From an uncultured Bacteroidales bacterium (GTDB taxonomy: Bacteria; Bacteroidota; Bacteroidia; Bacteroidales; Muribaculaceae): 64,000 bases of DNA. This document shows, in pieces, positions 37,361 through 44,929 of the stretch; the stretch's first letter is position 1; the number at the start of each line of letters is the position of its first letter. The position numbers were made by a program, and so were the translations under genes. The stretch lies in assembly GCA_947175575.1 (NCBI GenBank), contig CAMWNG010000001.1, forward strand, positions 105,690-169,689, written 5' to 3'. The notes below the pieces were generated by a model, which saw only the letters and a program-made list of their open reading frames with translations, had not been told where the DNA came from and did no database searches.

Positions 37361-38743
37361 ATGGCCTTTTCATTCTCATATAAATCCTTATACCATAAGG
37401 CCCTCAAGACCTGGGACTACTGGTCGGGAGGGGTGTGGCACGTGACCCGCCGCAGCTGGAAGGTCGACCTGGTAAAGACTATTAATCTTTCCGTACGTTC
37501 ATTCCTTAATTCAGACTTGCAGTCTCAAGCCTGTGCCATGACATACCGGACGATGCTGGCCATCGTCCCGGCTCTTGCTTTACTCTTCGCCATCGGTCGG
37601 GGGTTCGGATTACAAAATGTGCTTCAGGACGAATTGTTCAAACTTTTCCCTGCACAACGTCAGACCGTCATATACTCCCTGAACTTTGTGGATGCATATC
37701 TCAATTCAAGTTCGGAAGGTATGTTTGTCGGTGTGGGTCTGGTAGTCTTGCTTTGGACTCTCATCAGTCTGTTCTGGAACATAGAGGATACTTTCAATCT
37801 TATATGGGGCGTAAAACAGGGACGTTCTATCGGGCGTAAGATAACAGACTATACCGCTATGCTTCTGATTCTGCCCGTGCTGATGATATGCGCCGGCGGA
37901 CTGTCAGTTATGGTCAGTTCGACCTTGCAGGCGGTGTTTCACTGGGATTTCATGTCACCGGTCGTGACGTGGATGCTCGAAGGCACATCATGGGTTCTGA
38001 CATGGCTCGCGTTCGGATTGCTGTATCTTCTCATGCCAAACACGAAAGTCAAAGTCACGAACGCTCTGATTGCCGGTGTTTTCGCAGGTACAGGATTTTT
38101 GATTCTACAATGGCTATTCGTTAACGGACAACTGTACGTATCGCGCTACAATGCCATTTACGGATCGTTTTCGTTCCTTCCACTACTGTTACTATGGATG
38201 CAGCTGACATGGCTGATAACATTCGCCGGCGGCGTGATCTGTTATTCTTCGCAGAATATTTTCCTTTATAACTTCAATGATGCCATAGCTAACATGTCCG
38301 AATCATACAAGACCAGACTCAACATGGCTGTATGCGCTGTGGTGGTTCAGCGCTTTGTCGACGGGGAGGGTGCCACCCTTGTCTCGGACATGGCCAGAAA
38401 ATATAATCTTCCTCCCCGTCTCATAACGATGTTGTGCGACAGACTTGTAAGTGCGGGCGTTCTCTCTGTTGTCATCGTCGATGCGACACACGATATAAAG
38501 GGTTATCAACCGGCTCTTGATCCCTCTGTAATCACCGTAGCCGAAGTCCACAATCGGCTTGAATCTATTGGAACCACAGATTTTATCCCTTCGTTCCACA
38601 ACAATTTCCCCGGGGTCATAGATGCATGCAAGAGAATTTCTGAAGCAGTTGCGTCAGTCACCGATGACCTGCTGCTATCTGAACTCAAAATTAACCGTAT
38701 TCAGGATAAACCGTCAAAACACTCAAAAAATAAGGACTTATGA
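37361..38743 (+). CDS. YihY/BrkB-family inner-membrane protein with C-terminal winged-helix-like extension
   Basis: 460 residues. About six membrane segments (residues about 60-300) with the family motifs TYRTMLAIVPALALLFAI, TFNLIWGVKQGRS and YGSFSFLPLLLLWMQLTW. The family was once called ribonuclease BN, but that activity is not supported; its role is unknown. The last 150 residues (KYNLPPRLITMLCDRLVSAGVL) look like a cytosolic winged-helix domain. Ends in a 4-base overlap with ridA. Confidence 0.86.
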   Translation: MAFSFSYKSLYHKALKTWDYWSGGVWHVTRRSWKVDLVKTINLSVRSFLNSDLQSQACAMTYRTMLAIVPALALLFAIGRGFGLQNVLQDELFKLFPAQRQTVIYSLNFVDAYLNSSSEGMFVGVGLVVLLWTLISLFWNIEDTFNLIWGVKQGRSIGRKITDYTAMLLILPVLMICAGGLSVMVSSTLQAVFHWDFMSPVVTWMLEGTSWVLTWLAFGLLYLLMPNTKVKVTNALIAGVFAGTGFLILQWLFVNGQLYVSRYNAIYGSFSFLPLLLLWMQLTWLITFAGGVICYSSQNIFLYNFNDAIANMSESYKTRLNMAVCAVVVQRFVDGEGATLVSDMARKYNLPPRLITMLCDRLVSAGVLSVVIVDATHDIKGYQPALDPSVITVAEVHNRLESIGTTDFIPSFHNNFPGVIDACKRISEAVASVTDDLLLSELKINRIQDKPSKHSKNKDL

Positions 38744-39114
38744 AAAAAGTAATCGCCACTACCGCCGCTCCGGGTGCCATCGGCCCTTACAGCCAGGCCA
38801 TCGATACCGGAACTTTCGTTTTCGCCTCCGGTCAGATACCTATCAATCCTGCCGACGGCAGCATCCCCGAGGGCATCAAGGCTCAGACGGAACAGGCCAT
38901 AGCGAATGTCTCCGCCATATTGAACGAGGCAGGTCTGACTCTTGACAATGTTGTAAAGACAACCGTATATCTACATGACATGAATGATTTCGCAGCCATG
39001 AACGAGGTGTACGGGCAGGCTTTCACGGCTCCCTACCCCGCACGCTCAGCGGTCGCTGTACGGGAACTTCCCAAAAAGGTGCTTGTCGAAATCGAAGTGC
39101 TCGCTGTGCGCTAA
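38740..39114 (+). CDS. ridA: RidA family enamine/imine deaminase
   Basis: 124 residues, full length. Signatures APGAIGPYSQAIDTG, VFASGQIPI, the catalytic Arg in YPARSAVAVREL and Glu in VEIEVLAV. Hydrolyses reactive 2-aminoacrylate-type intermediates from PLP enzymes. Last gene of the tdk operon; the IS66 element begins 23 bases after its stop. Confidence 0.95.
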   Translation: MKKVIATTAAPGAIGPYSQAIDTGTFVFASGQIPINPADGSIPEGIKAQTEQAIANVSAILNEAGLTLDNVVKTTVYLHDMNDFAAMNEVYGQAFTAPYPARSAVAVRELPKKVLVEIEVLAVR

Positions 39115-39136
39115 TCTTTCTTCGTACTGTATTAAC

Positions 39137-39163
39137 GTAACCGTCCGAAAACGGCCGGGTTGT
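39137..39163 (+). repeat. IS66 left terminal inverted repeat
   Basis: Begins GTAACCGTCCGAAAACGGCC; pairs with 41172-41198 in inverse orientation with a few mismatches. Confidence 0.85.
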
Positions 39164-39169
39164 TGATGA

Positions 39170-39203
39170 AAAAAATCTTGCGGGGTCATCCGCAAGATTT
39201 TTT
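39170..39203 (-). terminator. Hairpin terminator at the end of tnpC
   Basis: Perfect 14-bp stem (39170-39183 with 39190-39203) and 6-base loop, with six A/T pairs at the base. The tnpC stop codon (39186-39188) falls in the loop. It can also stop read-through from ridA. Confidence 0.85.
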
Positions 39204-40709
39204 GTAATAATAGGGTAGCATCTGTTTTATGGCCTCGGGCGGTGTGTCGTCATGGATGTTGTCCAGCGCATGGGTGAGCCACTTAAGCGGGTCTATGCCT
39301 ACGATGTCGCAGCTCTCGAGGAGGGAGTAGAAGATGGCGTTGTCTACGGCTCCGTTGTCGCTCTTGCTGAACAGGTAGTTCTTGCGCCCCATCACCGACG
39401 GGCGCTGCATTCTTTCGACGGGGTTGTTGTCGATGCCGTATCTTCCGTCCAGTGCGTAGCGGCGCAGCCGTGGCCACAGCTTATAGGCGTAGTCGAGGGC
39501 TTTGCCCATAGGGTCGGAGGGGATGCATCGGGTGTGTACCTGTTCCATCCATTTCTCCATAGCGTCCATTATAGGGATTGCCTTGGCCTGTCGTTCGGCG
39601 GCTATCTGTTCAAAGCCGGCCTTACGCTCCCTGAGGTTGGCTTCCAGCTCATAAAGCAGGCCGATCCATTTGACGGCCTGTGCGGCCAGCTGCGGATATG
39701 AGATCTGGGCGTCGGTAAATTTACGGCGCACGTGTGCCATGCAGCCCAGCAGGGTCACATTGTCCTGTAACTCAAAATAATCATAAACGCCATAGCCGTC
39801 GGTCTGTATGGCTCCACGGAAGTCGCGCAACTCCGCCCGCGGTATGGTTCCGGCCCGTGAGCCGTTCATATAGAGGAAGTATAACCCGTGGCTCTGCGGC
39901 CTGTTGTCAAGGAACTGCCAGGCGTATCCCTTGCGGCTCTTGCCCGGAGAGTCGGCTATGCGCCAGGGCACTTCGTCCAGCTGAAGATAGTCGCTGCCGA
40001 GTATATCTTGCCGCATGGCTTCATAGAGCGGCTCGAGTTTCGAGGCTACGGCGTGAACCCAGTTATTGATTGTCGATGACGGAAGTCTCACCCCCAGGTC
40101 GGCATACTGTCTTACCTGACGGTATTCAGGAAGATGATAGCGGTATTTGTCTATGACTATCTGAGCGAGCATCTCCGCCCCGACGTGGTTTCCGCCGATT
40201 ATCGCTTCCGGTGCCTTGGCCTGATAGATCCTTGGGGACGGAGCGTTTTTGTCGGATTTCATTCTCAGTATCGGGCGTTCGATTACCTCGACCCATACTT
40301 TGGCCGGCTCACGGCGCAGTATTCTTGTGACATCCTTGCCTATGATATCGCATTGGCCTGCATCCACACCTTCGGGCATAAGGACGGTGATACGTTCCTC
40401 AAGACCCCCATAGAGGTATTTTGAGGGACGGGAAGGACTCTTTTTCGCACTGGCACGACGGCGTTCCGCCTCCTTCCGGATTTCCCGGGCTGCCTGTTCG
40501 ACCTGACGGTCCTTCTCATCCATGGCCTCCTGAAAGATTTCCTCGAACAGTTCCGGATGATCGACGGGGACCTTCGAGGCCAGACGGTCCGACTTTGAAC
40601 CGTGGAGCAGACGCTCCAGATAGGCGATAAGCTCATCCTTGCGCCTGTTCTGCTGTTTCAGAAGCTCATTCTCAGCTAATAACTCTTCGTATGTAGGGGC
40701 TGTTTTCAT
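39186..40709 (-). CDS. tnpC: IS66 family transposase TnpC
   Basis: 507 residues. N-terminal leucine-zipper-like coiled coil (EELLAENELLKQQNRRKDELIAYL), a Cys/His-poor linker, and the catalytic DDE domain: QTDGYGVYD, LGCMAHVRRKF and NNPVERMQRPSVMGRKN with the Glu. The frame is complete with no stop. 19 bases after tnpB. Confidence 0.95.
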   Translation of the reverse strand: MKTAPTYEELLAENELLKQQNRRKDELIAYLERLLHGSKSDRLASKVPVDHPELFEEIFQEAMDEKDRQVEQAAREIRKEAERRRASAKKSPSRPSKYLYGGLEERITVLMPEGVDAGQCDIIGKDVTRILRREPAKVWVEVIERPILRMKSDKNAPSPRIYQAKAPEAIIGGNHVGAEMLAQIVIDKYRYHLPEYRQVRQYADLGVRLPSSTINNWVHAVASKLEPLYEAMRQDILGSDYLQLDEVPWRIADSPGKSRKGYAWQFLDNRPQSHGLYFLYMNGSRAGTIPRAELRDFRGAIQTDGYGVYDYFELQDNVTLLGCMAHVRRKFTDAQISYPQLAAQAVKWIGLLYELEANLRERKAGFEQIAAERQAKAIPIMDAMEKWMEQVHTRCIPSDPMGKALDYAYKLWPRLRRYALDGRYGIDNNPVERMQRPSVMGRKNYLFSKSDNGAVDNAIFYSLLESCDIVGIDPLKWLTHALDNIHDDTPPEAIKQMLPYYYKKSCG

Positions 40710-40728
40710 ACCCCTAAGTTACGAATAA

Positions 40729-41130
40729 TTAGCGAGATAACCAAACTTTTGAAGAACTTTTCACCGCCTTTCCAGCACTTTTTTCATCCCTCTCATATCT
40801 GAGACGGCGCGCCACCTTCGGAGAGATTCCCTCCATCAGAAGCACCAGCTCATCCCACCGCATCGACCGGAAGCCGATGCCCTGGCGCAGAAAAATCCGG
40901 GGATGGAACCGCCCACGCTCAAGACGCTTGTAGTACATCGTGAAGCCTCCGCGCTCCCAATGGAGCAGCTTCATCACCTTGCGGCTTTTCCCTACAAAAA
41001 TATACACGTTCCCATTTGTCGGGTCAAGACCGACAGCACGAACTTGCCCGCACATACCGTTTACGCCGATGCGCATATCGCTCGGATGCTGTGCCATAAC
41101 TATGCGGTTGTTCTCATTCAAATTAAACAT
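40729..41130 (-). CDS. tnpB: IS66 accessory protein TnpB
   Basis: 133 residues with the IS66 Orf2 signature: MRIGVNGMCGQVRAVGLDPTNG, VYIFVGKSRKVMKLLHWERGGFTMYYKRLERGRF. Needed with TnpC for IS66 transposition. No tnpA lies between it and the right end (68 bases). Confidence 0.93.
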   Translation of the reverse strand: MFNLNENNRIVMAQHPSDMRIGVNGMCGQVRAVGLDPTNGNVYIFVGKSRKVMKLLHWERGGFTMYYKRLERGRFHPRIFLRQGIGFRSMRWDELVLLMEGISPKVARRLRYERDEKSAGKAVKSSSKVWLSR

Positions 41131-41171
41131 GGCGTTTTTGTTTGCAAAGTTAGCCTACAAAAACGCTAGCA

Positions 41172-41198
41172 AAAAGCCGGCTGTTTTCGGATGGTTAC
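41172..41198 (-). repeat. IS66 right terminal inverted repeat
   Basis: On the minus strand begins GTAACCATCCGAAAACAGCC; matches the left end with two differences in the first 22 bases. Confidence 0.85.
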
Positions 41199-41205
41199 TC
41201 AGAAA

Positions 41206-41223
41206 GGGACGCGCGCACGTCCC
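41206..41223. repeat. GC-rich palindrome, part of a dispersed intergenic repeat
   Basis: GGGACG (41206-41211) and CGTCCC (41218-41223) are perfect arms around CGCGCA. It lies just outside the IS end. A degenerate relative is seen near 63947-63966 on the other strand. Confidence 0.6.
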
Positions 41224-41229
41224 GGGCGC

Positions 41230-41248
41230 GCTGCCAACCCGACAAAAC
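41230..41248 (+). repeat. 19-bp repeat, inverted copy at 63883-63901
   Basis: GCTGCCAACCCGACAAAAC occurs here and, perfectly as its reverse complement, at 63883-63901. Both copies are next to GC-rich palindromes in intergenic DNA. Confidence 0.8.
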
Positions 41249-41289
41249 CAACCCACCCAAGCCAATCCGACAAAACCAACCCGCCCAAA
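41234..41289 (+). repeat. Two tandem copies of a 28-bp C/A-rich repeat
   Basis: 41234-41261 and 41262-41289 match at all but about three positions (core CCGACAAAACCAACCC). Confidence 0.85.
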
Positions 41290-41412
41290 AAGCCTCCCCG
41301 ACCGCAGGGCCGATGCGCCTGCAGCGGTCGCAAAATATTGCGCCTATGCAAACTCCAAACCACCGGACGCTATATCTCCAAGGAATTTTTTGAAAAATAT
41401 TGTGAAAAATAT

Positions 41413-41443
41413 TTTGGAGGTATGAAATTATTGTGTAATTTTG
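41413..41443 (+). promoter_or_regulatory. Promoter of the secreted-protein gene
   Basis: TTTG at 41413-41416 and TAATTTTG at 41436-41443 with a 19-base spacer; leader of about 105 bases to the ATG. Confidence 0.75.
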
Positions 41444-41554
41444 CGACGTGAATGCTTTTGACCAAAATTCATTGATAAAGTTTCAATGACGTTAGAACAT
41501 TTGTTGTAAAGAGATTAAATCAACCTTAATATCAATAACTCAATCACAAAACGC

Positions 41555-42451
41555 ATGAAAAAATTTTACGCTTTTGCTGCTGCTGCCATGGCTACTGTTG
41601 CCATGAACGCTCAGACACTCTATGTGTGCGGTGCCGGTGAAGGTCTCGGCTGGACCCCCGAAACTCCTATGGAAGTTGCTGCTGAAAATGGCGCTTATAC
41701 TTTCGAAGTAAAAAGCCTGACACAGTTCAAGATCTCAACCGCTATGGGCGACTGGAATACCTTTAATGCTGCTGCATTCACTTGCGAATACCACAAGGAA
41801 GACCTTGGTAAAGCTGTTGCTCTTGTAGCCGGTGACGGTAACATCGGTACTCCCTGGAAAGGCGACTACAAACTCGTAGTTGTTCTCGGTGACAACCCCA
41901 CTCTCACAATGACAACCGATACTCCCGAACCCACCGGTGATCCCGAAATGTATTTCCGTGGCGGTATGAACAACTGGGGTAATGACGGCCTTGACGAAAC
42001 ATGGCAACTCACCAGCAAGGGCGCAGGTAAATATGAATTCGTAGCTAAGGATGCTACTAAGATTGAAGCCGGTATCGAATTCAAGATCGCTGACGCAGAC
42101 TGGGATAAATTCAACTATGGTCTCGGTCTCGTAACCGTTAACACTTACGAAGAAATGGAAGACGGCGACGAAGTAGGCGCACACTGGAACTACAACGGCG
42201 ACAACAGCTCTGTTGCTGAAGATTTCGAAGGTACTGTTCTCGTTACAGTTGATCTCTCGAACACAACCGCCGGTGCTGATGTCATCTTCCTGAAAAACTA
42301 CTTCGCTGGTGATGGCGTTGAAAGCGCTCTCGTTGAAGCTAACGAAGCTCGCACTTTCTACAACCTCCAGGGTGTGAAAGTTGAAAACCCCACTCAGGGC
42401 ATCTATGTTGTCCGTCAGGGTGGCAAGGCTTACAAAGCCATTGTTAAGTAA
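41555..42451 (+). CDS. Secreted SusE/SusF-like carbohydrate-binding protein with C-terminal sorting-type end
   Basis: 298 residues. Signal peptide MKKFYAFAAAAMATVAMNAQ. Two beta-sandwich modules resemble the starch-binding modules of SusE/SusF (YVCGAGEGLGWTPETPMEV; MYFRGGMNNWGNDGLDETWQL). The last 35 residues (ARTFYNLQGVKVENPTQGIYVVRQGGKAYKAIVK-type pattern, seen here with FYNLQGVKV and GIYVVRQGGKAYK) resemble T9SS type A sorting ends common in this group. Codon use is strongly biased, which suggests high expression. A stand-alone gene with its own promoter and terminator; the ligand is inferred, not shown. Confidence 0.75.
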   Translation: MKKFYAFAAAAMATVAMNAQTLYVCGAGEGLGWTPETPMEVAAENGAYTFEVKSLTQFKISTAMGDWNTFNAAAFTCEYHKEDLGKAVALVAGDGNIGTPWKGDYKLVVVLGDNPTLTMTTDTPEPTGDPEMYFRGGMNNWGNDGLDETWQLTSKGAGKYEFVAKDATKIEAGIEFKIADADWDKFNYGLGLVTVNTYEEMEDGDEVGAHWNYNGDNSSVAEDFEGTVLVTVDLSNTTAGADVIFLKNYFAGDGVESALVEANEARTFYNLQGVKVENPTQGIYVVRQGGKAYKAIVK

Positions 42452-42475
42452 TCAACCTTAACTTACAATAATATC

Positions 42476-42503
42476 TCCCCGCGGTCTGCAAAGTCCGCGG
42501 GGA
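42476..42503 (+). terminator. Rho-independent terminator after the secreted-protein gene
   Basis: 9-bp GC-rich stem (42476-42484 with 42495-42503), 10-base loop, then a T run. Confidence 0.92.
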
Positions 42504-42543
42504 TTTTTTGTCACAACAGTTAGGGAATAACCGTGAAAAGTAT

Positions 42544-42551
42544 TATATTTG
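42544..42551 (+). promoter_or_regulatory. -7 element of the helicase gene
   Basis: TATATTTG matches TAnnTTTG, 29 bases before the ATG; no clear -33. Confidence 0.6.
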
Positions 42552-42580
42552 CAGAATAAACCCTAACCCTACCTAATCGG

Positions 42581-44062
42581 ATGGCGATTGAGCTGAATGA
42601 ACATGATTTCGCTGTGGATATGCTTGCACGGCTGCCTTTCGAGCCGAACGAGCATCAGATGAAGACGGCCTATGCGCTGGCCCGCTTCTGTGTGGCCGGG
42701 CATGAAGAGTCTCAGTTCGCCACACGACAGAGGGTATTCATTCTCGGCGGATATGCCGGCACCGGTAAGACCTCGATGGTCGGAGCTCTTGTCAAGACCC
42801 TTCAGAGCCAGCGTGTGCAGGTTGTACTACTCGCACCCACAGGCCGCGCCGCCAAAGTGCTGTCACTCAACGCGGGCTATCCGGCATCGACCATCCACAG
42901 GCGCATATATCATCATGCGTTGCCCGGAGCCGACCGCATGTATGGACCAGGTCTCAAGACTAATGACTGCGAGGACACGGTGTTCATAGTGGATGAGGCT
43001 TCGATGATCTCCTATGACAACAGGTCAGAACGTGGAGGCGAGAACACGCTGATGGATCTGGTGCATTATGTCTACGGCGGATTGCGCTGCAAGATGATAC
43101 TTGTGGGAGACCGCGGGCAACTCCCGCCGGTCGGAATGCACGATTCGCCCGCCATGGAAGCCGAAGTGCTACGCGGTTTCGGATTAAAGGTCACGGACGT
43201 TACGATGACGAAAGTGTCGCGTCAGGGGCGCAGATCCGGAATTCTCGCGCACGCCACCATGATCAGGCGCATATTGATGTCAAACGAGATGGTGAATACC
43301 ATCATCAGGATCAACACTCACGATTATTCGGATGTAGACATCGTTGAGCCTGACGAACTTCCCGACCTGATCGAAAGTCTTTATGCAAACGACGGCATAG
43401 AATCGACCGTAATCATTACACGCAGCAACCGCAAGGCCGTGGAATACAACCAGGGCATCCGCGCCTCTATTCTCTATTATGATCAGCAGCTCGATAAAAA
43501 CGATCTGCTCATAGCGTCGAAAAACAATTATGTCTGGGCTCGGAAAATCAAAGATATGGGCTTCGTGGCCAACGGTGAGATTCTGAAAGTAGAGCGACTT
43601 TTAGGATCGGAGATCCGCTATGGCCTTCAGTTCGCCGATGCAGAGCTGAGTCTGCAAGACCGTCCGGAAGCCGTATTCACCGCCAAATTGCTGCTCGCCC
43701 CCCTTACATCCGACTCCAATTCCATATCCCCCGAAACGGCCATGAGGCTGCAACAGGGCGTGTACAACGACCCCGAACTGTGTCCGCGCGAGGCATCGGA
43801 AGTCGAGAGAGTCTCGAAGATGCGTCAATCCCCATATCTCAATGCGCTCCAGGTCAAGTATGCCTATGCCATGACATGTCATAAAGCTCAGGGCGGGGAG
43901 TGGGATAATGTCATCGTTGACCTTTCCTACATCCCCACCGATCAGCTTTCGGTGGACTTCTATCGCTGGCTCTACACAGCTGTAACCCGTGCCCGGAAGC
44001 ACCTCTATTTCATCAGTCCTCCGGAGGAGATGCGCGGCACAACCGCAGATGCAAACGAGTGA
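42581..44062 (+). CDS. RecD-like ATP-dependent DNA helicase
   Basis: 493 residues, superfamily 1B. Walker A GGYAGTGKT (Lys63), motif Ia LLAPTGRAAK, Walker B VFIVDEASMI, motif III LVGDRGQLPPVG, the UvrD_C_2 segment AYAMTCHKAQGGEWDNVIVDL and motif VI YTAVTRARKHLYF. Shorter than RecD2 proper and without its N-terminal HhH region; annotated generally as AAA or RecD-type helicase. Probable role: 5'-3' unwinding in repair. Its stop directly abuts the stop of the convergent nitroreductase gene. Confidence 0.88.
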   Translation: MAIELNEHDFAVDMLARLPFEPNEHQMKTAYALARFCVAGHEESQFATRQRVFILGGYAGTGKTSMVGALVKTLQSQRVQVVLLAPTGRAAKVLSLNAGYPASTIHRRIYHHALPGADRMYGPGLKTNDCEDTVFIVDEASMISYDNRSERGGENTLMDLVHYVYGGLRCKMILVGDRGQLPPVGMHDSPAMEAEVLRGFGLKVTDVTMTKVSRQGRRSGILAHATMIRRILMSNEMVNTIIRINTHDYSDVDIVEPDELPDLIESLYANDGIESTVIITRSNRKAVEYNQGIRASILYYDQQLDKNDLLIASKNNYVWARKIKDMGFVANGEILKVERLLGSEIRYGLQFADAELSLQDRPEAVFTAKLLLAPLTSDSNSISPETAMRLQQGVYNDPELCPREASEVERVSKMRQSPYLNALQVKYAYAMTCHKAQGGEWDNVIVDLSYIPTDQLSVDFYRWLYTAVTRARKHLYFISPPEEMRGTTADANE

Positions 44063-44812
44063 TTATCTTTCCTGCGCATAGCCCTGCGCCTTGAGGGCGT
44101 CGCGCATGGTATAATTCATTCCTTCGCGGTAATAGCCGAGAATTTCGCCTACCCAATCTTCGTCAGACGGATTCGATGAACGATTGCGGTGATAATCTGT
44201 AAAAGCGCGGTCGTATTCAAGAAGTTTGTCCGCCATATCCTCAGTGCCGTATTTATTATTGAAAATCAGGAGATCAACCGGCTGTTTCGGTTTGAGGTCG
44301 GGAATTTCACGTGGCACACCTACTGCAAGAGCGCACACGAGATAGACACCTTTCGGCAGACCGAGCAATTCGGAGATGCGAGCCGGAGCGACTGTGCGTG
44401 CGTACCCGATAGGGCAAGTGCCGAGTCCTCGTGAATTTGCGGCTACAATCGCACTCATCATGGCCAGGGATGCGTCTACCGTTCCCACAATGAGTCCGTC
44501 GACAGTGTTTTCAAATCCCGGATTGTCGAGGCCTTTGGCCTTGGCGGCAACCGCGATCTTGTTAAAGTCGCTGAGGAAAGCGAAAACTCGCGCCGATGTC
44601 TTGAACTGTTTCTGTCCTACGATTTCGGCAAGCTGTTCTTTCAGTGATTGATCTGATATTTCGATTACTGAAAATTGCTGTCCGTTATAGCTTGTGGGAG
44701 TGTTACGGATGGCTTCGCGTATAAACCGAAGATCATCTTCGGGAATGCTTTCGCGTTCGTAGCGACGAATCGACCGGCGGTTGAGCAGAGTTTCTTCTAC
44801 GTTTTTTATCAT
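44063..44812 (-). CDS. Nitroreductase family FMN oxidoreductase
   Basis: 249 residues. N-terminal LLNRRSIRRYERESIPEDD (FMN phosphate binding), NTPTSYNGQQFSVIEI, the conserved GLGTCPIGYAR and a C-terminal VGVPREIPDLKPKQP segment similar to NfsA-type flavin reductases. Reduces nitro or quinone compounds with NAD(P)H; the substrate is not known. Probably its own unit, convergent with the helicase. Confidence 0.88.
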   Translation of the reverse strand: MIKNVEETLLNRRSIRRYERESIPEDDLRFIREAIRNTPTSYNGQQFSVIEISDQSLKEQLAEIVGQKQFKTSARVFAFLSDFNKIAVAAKAKGLDNPGFENTVDGLIVGTVDASLAMMSAIVAANSRGLGTCPIGYARTVAPARISELLGLPKGVYLVCALAVGVPREIPDLKPKQPVDLLIFNNKYGTEDMADKLLEYDRAFTDYHRNRSSNPSDEDWVGEILGYYREGMNYTMRDALKAQGYAQER

Positions 44813-44873
44813 GATATTTTGAATTGACGTTTATCTTACAACATACTGAGGCGAACAAAGGTTCTTGAATACA

Positions 44874-44903
44874 ACAGTCCCCGTCCGAAAGGGCGGGGAC
44901 TGT
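44874..44903 (-). terminator. Hairpin terminator after the GHL10 gene
   Basis: Perfect 13-bp stem (44874-44886 with 44891-44903) with a GAAA-type tetraloop, 27 bases beyond the stop of the minus-strand hydrolase. The T tract is weak. Confidence 0.75.
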
Positions 44904-44929
44904 AATGTATAATATACGGTTCGGTCAGA

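Larger units (their letters stand above)
39137..41198 (-). mobile_element. IS66-family insertion sequence (tnpB + tnpC)
   Basis: 2062 bp bounded by imperfect terminal inverted repeats starting GTAACC (39137 onward, and reverse complement ending at 41198); the outer 22 bases match with 2 differences. It encodes tnpB and tnpC on the minus strand and has no tnpA. GTAA ends are normal for IS66. The flanking 8-mers (39129-39136 GTATTAAC, 41199-41206 TCAGAAAG) do not match, so no target duplication is seen. Both ORFs are intact. Confidence 0.92.
41199..41554. other. Intergenic region with palindrome, tandem repeat and promoter
   Basis: 356 bases between the IS and the secreted-protein gene. Contains a GC-rich palindrome, a 28-bp tandem duplication, a further GACCGC/GCGGTC hairpin (about 41298-41329) and a consensus promoter. 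No gene recognised. Confidence 0.7.

Noticed and set aside
39252..39701. Plus-strand open frame inside the IS66 element
   Set aside because: Antisense to tnpC; no known IS66 gene is encoded this way.
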